Positions 22,000 through 28,294 of a stretch of 29,696 nt of DNA are shown here, one piece after another. How positions within the stretch are numbered: position 1 is the first letter of the stretch; each line of letters starts with the position of its first letter. The position numbers and the translations under genes were made by a program. Under the pieces are notes generated by a model. That model saw only the letters and a list, made by a program, of their open reading frames with translations. It was not told where the DNA came from and made no database searches. The stretch is from IMG/VR virus record IMGVR_UViG_3300008110_006519, positions 1 through 29,696 of that record. One strand, written 5' to 3'. The DNA comes from a virus.

Positions 22000-23243
22000 A
22001 AATTACCAACTATTCTTTCTCCCCAACCTTTTGATGCCGAGTGTGGCCATACAACCCAATACGCTGGTTTTTCTGAGGTGTTAAATTCTCTCCATATTTT
22101 TCCGTAACCATCTGGATCATTTTTTATTCTATTAATTTCATCTGGTTGTGCGTCTTGCCTAAATAGGGTTTCATCATTTTTATTATGAAACGCAACAACA
22201 AAGAAATTATAATCTGTTTCCGGAACCTTATCTAATGGCAAATCAATACAATGTTTGAATATTGTAAAGAAACTTTTTTCCCAATCCTCTTCTGTTGAAA
22301 AATCGTATGGGTTTGGTGGATACTTTTTATCTAATGTATATTGTTGTACTGACCTATTTGAAAACTTTATTCCGGCGTACTTTTCATAGTCCTTAATTGT
22401 TCTTTCAGAACCAAATCCATACTTACCAAGGTCTTCTTCATATTTCTCATTATCAATACCAAGTATCTTTCTATTCTTTTCGTGTGATGAATTATTTTTC
22501 TTCCACCATTCTTTATTGTCATCCCATTGTTTTGTTCTGTTCTTTCTGGTGTACTCGTGCCAGATAACAACTTTATGTGGGTGAAACAAATCATATCCGT
22601 GAGTAAATGCCCTAACGGCAATTGATATTTCTTCTCCGTGAAAATAATAATCCGGGTCGTGCTGAACTTCCGTTGAGAATTGTCCTAACGTGAAACAAAA
22701 ATGTGCCGAGTAAAATCTAGCCCTTAATGGTTTTTTAATTTTTTGCCACCCTGGGATTACCTCTGGTAGAAAAAATACAACTCCTTCCGGTGTGAATCTA
22801 TCAAAGGCCATTCTCCAAGGTTCACCAACTCTACCAGCCGGGTCGTTGTCCGGATCAAAAGATGAAACATAACCTGTAAGTAATGGTTTTTTAACTCCAT
22901 CTTTTTGTAATCCTTGTAACATTCTGATTAAGATTTGATCCCAGTTTTTCTCAAAACGCATGTGGGAATCAACTTGAAGAGTATACTCTTCTCCTTTATA
23001 TAATTGTTGTACCTGGTTTCTAGCCCAACAAACACCTGTTGATTCTGAATATAAGACATCTAAAATTCTAAATCTTTCATCATCTTTATATTCCGATAAA
23101 TCATCAAAACCATCTTCTGGATGATACTGACGACAAATACCAAAAACTAAATTTTCTGGGTGTTTTGCGTTTGATAAACAATCTTTAACTGTTGGGATAA
23201 GTTGGGGGTCTCTATATGATGCAATTTGTATAAAAATCTTCAT
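21996..23243 (-). CDS. Skp1-type GlcNAc transferase-like glycosyltransferase
   Basis: A 415-residue GT-A enzyme of the 'glycosyltransferase (GlcNAc)' family, known from Dictyostelium Skp1 GlcNAc transferase, which adds GlcNAc to hydroxyproline. Visible hallmarks: FIQIASYRDPQLIPTVKDCL at the N-terminus, LVFGICRQY, the STGVCWARNQVQQLYKGEEY core (split here), the D-x-H metal motif in QVDSHMRF (residues about 91-98), FYSAHFCFT and HGEEISIAVRAFTHGYD, and HKVVIWHEY. The C-terminal 120 residues are an added domain ending with PHSASKGWGERIVGNL. Bacterial and phage members exist but their acceptors are unknown. It is the first gene of a two-gene unit, coupled by overlap to the HtrL-like fusion. The Pro/Thr linkers in nearby virion proteins are attractive acceptors, but no prolyl hydroxylase is in the window. 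Confidence 0.82.
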   Translation of the reverse strand: MKIFIQIASYRDPQLIPTVKDCLSNAKHPENLVFGICRQYHPEDGFDDLSEYKDDERFRILDVLYSESTGVCWARNQVQQLYKGEEYTLQVDSHMRFEKNWDQILIRMLQGLQKDGVKKPLLTGYVSSFDPDNDPAGRVGEPWRMAFDRFTPEGVVFFLPEVIPGWQKIKKPLRARFYSAHFCFTLGQFSTEVQHDPDYYFHGEEISIAVRAFTHGYDLFHPHKVVIWHEYTRKNRTKQWDDNKEWWKKNNSSHEKNRKILGIDNEKYEEDLGKYGFGSERTIKDYEKYAGIKFSNRSVQQYTLDKKYPPNPYDFSTEEDWEKSFFTIFKHCIDLPLDKVPETDYNFFVVAFHNKNDETLFRQDAQPDEINRIKNDPDGYGKIWREFNTSEKPAYWVVWPHSASKGWGERIVGNL

Positions 23244-23271
23244 ATAGAAAAATTAACGATTTTTTATTTTA

Positions 23272-23279
23272 AATAAATA
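23272..23279 (-). promoter_or_regulatory. Weak TATTTATA-like element before GlcNAc transferase gene
   Basis: In sense orientation it reads ATTATTTATTTAAAATAAAAAA, about 28 bases before the ATG at 23243. The core is TATTTATT. It lies in the 111-base divergent spacer shared with the plus-strand glycosyltransferase unit; I saw no clear promoter for the plus-strand genes there. Confidence 0.3.
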
Positions 23280-23354
23280 ATATTCAAAACCTAATTCTAT
23301 ATATTTCTACTAATGTTTTACTATTTTTTTCATAACAATTAATTGATAACTTTA

Positions 23355-25475
23355 ATGAAAAAATTAATGATAATAACACCCCATTTGTCAACAGGGGGTC
23401 AACCACAATTCTTATTAAAAAAGATTGAATTATTAAAAGATACGTACGACTTATACTGTGTTGAATATAACTTTGTGTCTCCAGATTTTGTTGTACAAAG
23501 AAATAAAATAAAAAATTTATTAATACTTAATTTTATCTCATTAGAAGAAAATGAATTGAGATTGACAAATGTTATTAAGGATATAAATCCAGATATAATT
23601 TGGTTTGAGGAGTTACCAGAAACGTTTATAACAAACGAAGAATGTGAGTACATTTATAAAAAAGAAAGAAGTTGGCAAATAATTGAAACGACCCATTCCT
23701 CCCAAGATTTAAGTTTTAAAAAAAGATACGCTCCGGATAAATTTATTTTTGTATCCGATTTATCAGTTAAACAATACGACAATTTAGGAATTGAATCTTC
23801 AGTAATTCAATACCCAGTAAACAAGAAAACAAAAAATACTGACAACTTTAAAAGTAAGTTATCATTTGATAATGAGTATAAACATATTGTAATTGTTGGG
23901 TTATTTACCCAGGGTAAAAATCAATCGTATGCTTTTGATATTGCAAGAAAATTAGAAAAAGAAAAAGTATTATTTCACTTTGTTGGTAATACTGCAATCA
24001 ATTTTAAAGACTACTGGGAACCACTACTTTTAAATAAACCTAAAAATTGTATACTACACGGAGAAAAAGAAAATATTGATGATTATTTACAAGCTTCTGA
24101 TTTATTTTTATTTCCCTCAAAATTTGAATTAAATCCTTTGGTTGTTAAAGAAGCTCTTTGTTATGATGAGTTACCTATTGTTATGTTTAATTTAGAATCA
24201 TATTGTGGTCAGTATGATAATGAACCTAACATTAGTTTTATGAAAAATGACATTAATATTGATTCAAAACTAATTAAAGAATTACTTTTTGGTAAAACCA
24301 AGACCTATCAAGATATTGAGGGTTGGTTTTCATATGAAGAACTATACAATAAATTTGTAAACGAATGTTCTGATGGAAGTACAATTGTTGAAATTGGTAG
24401 TTGGTTTGGTAAATCAACAAAATACATTTCAGATAAAATAAAAGAAACAAATAAAAATGTTAAGTTAATTTCTGTTGATACTTTTAAAGGGTCTCAAAAT
24501 GAGCAACTCCATATAGATACTGTTGGTAATTTTGATAATGACATATATCAAATTTTCTATGAAAATTTAATTGGTAATAAAATAGAAGTAATAAAAGACT
24601 CTTCACATAACGCTTCTAAATTATTTAACAATGGGTCCATTGATTATCTAATGATTGATGGGGATCATAGTTATGAAGGTGTTAAAAATGATATTGAAGA
24701 TTTTTTCTACAAAGTTAAACCGGGTGGTATTATTTCAGGTGATGATTATGTAGTCTTTGATGGTGTAACAAAAGCTGTAAATGAGTATTTTAATGGGACT
24801 CAAAATATAACAACAAACGGATATAACTGGTATTATAAAATACCTAAAATTCAAGTAATTCATATTTCAACATTACCTAAGCAAAAAAGGGCTATAAAAT
24901 CAATTACAAATATAAAAGAGTTAAAGAGATACAACATTGATATTAAGTTTATTGAGAATTATGTATATGATGGTGAAGTTGATGTATCAACCCACAGATA
25001 TCCAGAAAGTCAAAATATAAATAAGGGTCACTATGGTTGTTATTTAGCACACAAAGAGGCAATACATTCAATTGATAATGACTATGACTATACAATTATA
25101 ATGGAGGAGGACGCTTACATTTTTGAGAATCTTAATGATTTTGTTGATATAGTTCATAAAGCCATTTTTAATTGTATTAAAGATGAAATATACTTTGTAT
25201 CATTTGGTGGATTAATTTTAGATTACGCACTAAACGAATATGATAATTTATTTAATGAGTGTTGGCATCAAACTATGGCTCATTGTTATATGATACCAAA
25301 CAAGTATAAACAATGGTACGTTGATAAATTTGAGACTAGCCCTTGGGATTCGGCAGATCTTTGGTTTAACCATATTTTTTGTCACGATAGAAAATTAAGA
25401 TTAATAACCAAAAAATTCTATAGTAAACAACTAGATGGTACCTCACTTATTGATAATGTAAAAAAAGAATATTGA
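23355..25475 (+). CDS. Three-domain glycosyltransferase: GT-B, methyltransferase, GT25
   Basis: A 706-residue fusion. The ATG at 23355 (MKKLMIITPHLSTGG) is preferred to the upstream TTG at 23343 because the GT-B fold starts there. Domain 1 (1-320) is a GT4-like GT-B enzyme: TPHLSTGGQPQFLLKKI, HIVIVGLFTQGKNQ, ILHGEKENIDDYLQASDLFLFPSKFELNPLVVKEAL (split) with the E-x7-E site. Domain 2 (about 335-480) is a class I SAM methyltransferase of the TylF/Methyltransf_24 type: VEIGSWFGKSTKYI, ISVDTFKGS, YLMIDGDHSYEGVKNDI, PGGIISGDDY. Domain 3 (about 490-700) is GT25-like: IQVIHISTLPKQKRAI, KGHYGCYLAHKEAI, IIMEEDAYIF with the acidic metal motif. GT25 enzymes extend LOS glycans; collagen galactosyltransferases belong to the same family. 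It begins a plus-strand two-gene unit; the next gene starts 1 base after its stop. Confidence 0.85.
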   Translation: MKKLMIITPHLSTGGQPQFLLKKIELLKDTYDLYCVEYNFVSPDFVVQRNKIKNLLILNFISLEENELRLTNVIKDINPDIIWFEELPETFITNEECEYIYKKERSWQIIETTHSSQDLSFKKRYAPDKFIFVSDLSVKQYDNLGIESSVIQYPVNKKTKNTDNFKSKLSFDNEYKHIVIVGLFTQGKNQSYAFDIARKLEKEKVLFHFVGNTAINFKDYWEPLLLNKPKNCILHGEKENIDDYLQASDLFLFPSKFELNPLVVKEALCYDELPIVMFNLESYCGQYDNEPNISFMKNDINIDSKLIKELLFGKTKTYQDIEGWFSYEELYNKFVNECSDGSTIVEIGSWFGKSTKYISDKIKETNKNVKLISVDTFKGSQNEQLHIDTVGNFDNDIYQIFYENLIGNKIEVIKDSSHNASKLFNNGSIDYLMIDGDHSYEGVKNDIEDFFYKVKPGGIISGDDYVVFDGVTKAVNEYFNGTQNITTNGYNWYYKIPKIQVIHISTLPKQKRAIKSITNIKELKRYNIDIKFIENYVYDGEVDVSTHRYPESQNINKGHYGCYLAHKEAIHSIDNDYDYTIIMEEDAYIFENLNDFVDIVHKAIFNCIKDEIYFVSFGGLILDYALNEYDNLFNECWHQTMAHCYMIPNKYKQWYVDKFETSPWDSADLWFNHIFCHDRKLRLITKKFYSKQLDGTSLIDNVKKEY

Positions 25476-25476
25476 T

Positions 25477-27294
25477 ATGAATTCACAAATATTTAAAGAA
25501 ACAATCATTTCGGAAATAGAAAAAACAAATTTAACAAATAATAAAATTGGTGATATTTTAAAATTTATTTACACACAAATAAATGGTGCCTTTTTAGAAA
25601 TAAAAGGTAATGTTGATAAAAATTTTAATGTTAGTTTTGAGGATGACCAGGGAAATATAGTTTATCAAACTGAATTAAAAACTGATATGTGGTCAAGACT
25701 AAATGCTAAGTATTTTAAAAATTATACAATAAAAATACAAAATGATGATTACTATAATGAAATAAAAACCGATTTAAAAGATAAAAGAATTTATATAACT
25801 CTTGAGTCTAAATCATTAGGTGATACTTTGGCCTGGGTTCCTTATGTTGATGAATTTAGAAAAAAACATAGTTGTGATATAGTCCTATCAACATTTATGA
25901 ATGATTTATTTAAGGAGCAATATCCGGAGATAGAATTTGTAGAACCAGGTACTTCTGTAGATAATATATTTGGTATGTTTAATATCGGATGGTTTTATAA
26001 TCAAAATGACGAAATTGATTACAGTAGACACCCAAATAATTTTAGAACTCAACCATTACAAAAAACGGCTTCAGATATTTTAGGTCTTGACTATGAAGAA
26101 ATAAGACCAAAATTAAAACTAAAAGAAAATGTTAAAAAAGAAAAAAAAGTAGGTATTGCAATACACGGAACCGCCCAAAGTAAGTATTGGAATAACCCAA
26201 CTGGTTGGCAAGAGGTTGTTGATTATCTAATTAAACTTGGATATGAAGTTGTTTTATATTCTGTTGAGCCGGATGGTTATATGGGTAATTTTCATCCTAC
26301 TGGAATTAAAAATTTCCCAAGAAGTCCATTACAAGAAGTAATTTACGATTTGCAAAGTTGTGAATTTTTTATTGGTATTGGATCTGGTCTTTCTTGGTTA
26401 GCCTGGAGTGTTGGTTTACCAACTATTTTAATATCCGGCTTTAGTGAGGAGTACACCGAAACAAAATCAAATACTTATCGTGTTATAAATAATAATGTGT
26501 GTACCGGGTGTTTTAATTCCCATAGATTAAATCCTAGTGACTGGAATTGGTGTCCTATTCATAAAAACACTGAAAGACAATTTGAATGTAGTAAATCAAT
26601 AAATTCTAAATTAGTTATTAGTAAAATAAAACAAATTGGTTTTAACTGGGGTTTTTTTGATTCAGACCAAAACTTTAAAAAACTAGTTGAGGAAGAATTA
26701 TTTGTTAATAATATATATGAAAAGTATTTTAATATAAAAGATGGGGATATCGTAATGGATATTGGTGCTAGTGTTGGTCCTTTTGTAAAATCATTATGTG
26801 ATAGAAAATTAAAAAAGGTTTACGCTATTGAACCTAGTAAAACGGAGTTTAATATATTAGAAGAAAATATTAGTAATAAAAATGTTGTTTTAGTAAATAA
26901 AGCAATTGGTAATACAAATCAAACAAATTGTCAACTTGATGAAGTATATGGAGATGATAAGAGTGTTGACTATATTACTTTTGATAAATTATTAGAAGAT
27001 TATAAAATTGATAAGATAGATTTTTTAAAATTAGATTGTGAAGGTGGTGAGTATGATATATTCACAAATGAAAATTTAAAATTTTTAAAACAAATACCAA
27101 AAATAGTTGGTGAGTGGCATTTAAATGACCCAACAAAAAAAGAAAAATTTTTTAAATTTAAAAATGAAATTTTGTCAAACTTTTCTAAATTTACAATAAA
27201 TTCAGTTGATGGTTACGATATAACACAAAGACTAAACGATCAAAATTTTATAGAGTATTATAGTGAGATTTTAATCTACATTGAAAATAATTAA
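25477..27294 (+). CDS. TibC-like autotransporter heptosyltransferase fused to FkbM methyltransferase
   Basis: A 605-residue fusion. Residues 1-400 resemble the bacterial autotransporter heptosyltransferase (TibC/Aah) family, which O-heptosylates serines of adhesins using ADP-heptose. Hallmarks: the N-terminal beta domain, SKSLGDTLAWVPYVDEFRKK, YPEIEFVEPG, LGLDYEEIRPKL, HGTAQSKYWNNPTGWQ, the GIGSGLSWLAWSVGLPTIL core and ISGFSEEYTET. The iron-binding cysteine set is kept: C342-x2-C345-x13-C359-x11-C371. Residues about 415-590 are an FkbM-type O-methyltransferase: MDIGASVGPFV, YAIEPSKTEF, ITFDKLLEDY, LKLDCEGGEYDIF. The fusion suggests a heptose that is then methylated. It follows the GT-B/GT25 fusion by 1 base and ends interlocked with the stop of the small fibre-locus gene (27291-27294). 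Known TibC makes dodecamers around its substrate; that is not visible here. Confidence 0.87.
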   Translation: MNSQIFKETIISEIEKTNLTNNKIGDILKFIYTQINGAFLEIKGNVDKNFNVSFEDDQGNIVYQTELKTDMWSRLNAKYFKNYTIKIQNDDYYNEIKTDLKDKRIYITLESKSLGDTLAWVPYVDEFRKKHSCDIVLSTFMNDLFKEQYPEIEFVEPGTSVDNIFGMFNIGWFYNQNDEIDYSRHPNNFRTQPLQKTASDILGLDYEEIRPKLKLKENVKKEKKVGIAIHGTAQSKYWNNPTGWQEVVDYLIKLGYEVVLYSVEPDGYMGNFHPTGIKNFPRSPLQEVIYDLQSCEFFIGIGSGLSWLAWSVGLPTILISGFSEEYTETKSNTYRVINNNVCTGCFNSHRLNPSDWNWCPIHKNTERQFECSKSINSKLVISKIKQIGFNWGFFDSDQNFKKLVEEELFVNNIYEKYFNIKDGDIVMDIGASVGPFVKSLCDRKLKKVYAIEPSKTEFNILEENISNKNVVLVNKAIGNTNQTNCQLDEVYGDDKSVDYITFDKLLEDYKIDKIDFLKLDCEGGEYDIFTNENLKFLKQIPKIVGEWHLNDPTKKEKFFKFKNEILSNFSKFTINSVDGYDITQRLNDQNFIEYYSEILIYIENN

Positions 27295-27551
27295 ATTACG
27301 TTTAGTAATTCTTTCACTTTATTATTAACATCATCATCAGTCCAATTGCCAATGTTGATATAATCTTGACCCTCCCATAAAGTTAAAATCCGACTAAGAC
27401 CTGTTGTACTAAAAAAGGATATCCTAGCTACAACCTTTTCTCCATCATCACTAACAGTGTCAATACTGATTTTATCGGTTAATAATGTTGTCTCTTCTCT
27501 TGTAATAACAATCACCGATTGTTCACTACTTAATTGTATTTCTCTTCCCAT
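27291..27551 (-). CDS. Small protein downstream of the collagen-like fibre gene
   Basis: An 86-residue acidic protein (MGREIQLSSEQSVIVITREE at the start). It is beta-rich in the middle (KVVARISFFSTTGLSRILTLWEG) and ends with a short helix (DDDVNNKVKELLNVI). I do not recognise it. It starts 11 bases after the stop of the collagen-like fibre and is transcribed with it, which suggests a fibre-linked protein such as a chaperone or tip subunit. Its stop codon interlocks with that of the TibC-like gene (TTAA). Confidence 0.62.
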   Translation of the reverse strand: MGREIQLSSEQSVIVITREETTLLTDKISIDTVSDDGEKVVARISFFSTTGLSRILTLWEGQDYINIGNWTDDDVNNKVKELLNVI

Positions 27552-27562
27552 AATTTAATTTT

Positions 27563-28294
27563 TTATCCTACCCAAGTTAACTTAACATAACTGTTCCACC
27601 AGAACGTAGTTGGTGCTGCATTTGTAGTATTTTGAGCACCCTGAACGCTTACAGTTACCGTTGTTACCGGCGCTAGAGTACCTTTTATTGTATAAATACC
27701 AGCTCCAGCTGTATTTGTTGCAAATTCTGAACCAGCAAATATAGTTCCTCCGGCGGCAATTTGATTATTTTCGTATAAACCATTACCAACACTATAATTA
27801 CTTCCTAGGTCAATTCTACCCCAGGTTCCAGAAACTGTTAGTAATCTTAATCTTGCACCACCAGCACCAGCTGTTACCCTACCATATAGTTCAATTTCAT
27901 ATATTGACCCAGCGTTAAGAACAAACGTCATACTAGGTAAATCAACAAATGTGTTATTAGTGAACGCTAAATCATTAGTTTGTCTAATAAAATCACCATA
28001 AAAAACTTTATGTCTAGCATCACTATTTGTTGTATATAGTTGATTACTATTATATTCTATCGTACCAGCCTCTGGTGTTGTATTTAATGTACCATTAGTA
28101 AATTTAAGAGGTGCAGTTCCAGCGGTTGCAGCTCCAGCTCCTAAATGTAGTTTTGCTGTTGGTGTTCCTTGTGTAATCCCAATAGCATTGGCGGACGCGT
28201 CTAAAAAAAACATATTTGTTTGCGTGTCTGACTCAATTCTAAAATCTGAATTAGCATCCCCCACTTCATTAAATATACTACTACTGCGGAAGCT
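27563..28294 (-). pseudogene. C-terminal part of the collagen-like fibre, out of frame
   Basis: About 243 codons that begin after a TAG at 28297 with SFRSSSIFNEVGDANSDFRI and continue to LTWVG. A GTG at 28264 could be taken as a start, but the residues before it belong to the same fold, so this is not an independent gene. It holds a GIT-x-x-TPTAKLHLGAG motif, the second of two 'G-I-x-T-x-P-x-x-x-L-x-L' repeats common in fibre proteins. The first copy (GINTTPSFNLDLIGN) lies in the other frame, at about 28440-28480. The last 150 residues (MTFVLNAGSIYEIELYGRV, then TFWWNSYVKLTWVG) look like a jelly-roll tip such as C1q/TNF-like heads that top collagen stalks; this is inference. A single -1 shift near 28283-28287 would join it to the upstream frame. 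Confidence 0.72.

Noticed and set aside
23343-23354. TTG start for the GT-B/methyltransferase/GT25 gene
   Set aside because: The ATG four codons later gives MKKLMIITPHL, the normal start of a GT-B domain.
23244-23354. A clear sigma70 promoter for the plus-strand glycosyltransferase genes
   Set aside because: Only weak AT-rich -10-like words were found, with no matching -35; I do not call a promoter.
28262-28264. GTG start making the fibre tip an independent gene
   Set aside because: Residues before the GTG (SSSIFNE) and repeat motifs in the upstream frame show that it is the continuation of the collagen-like fibre.
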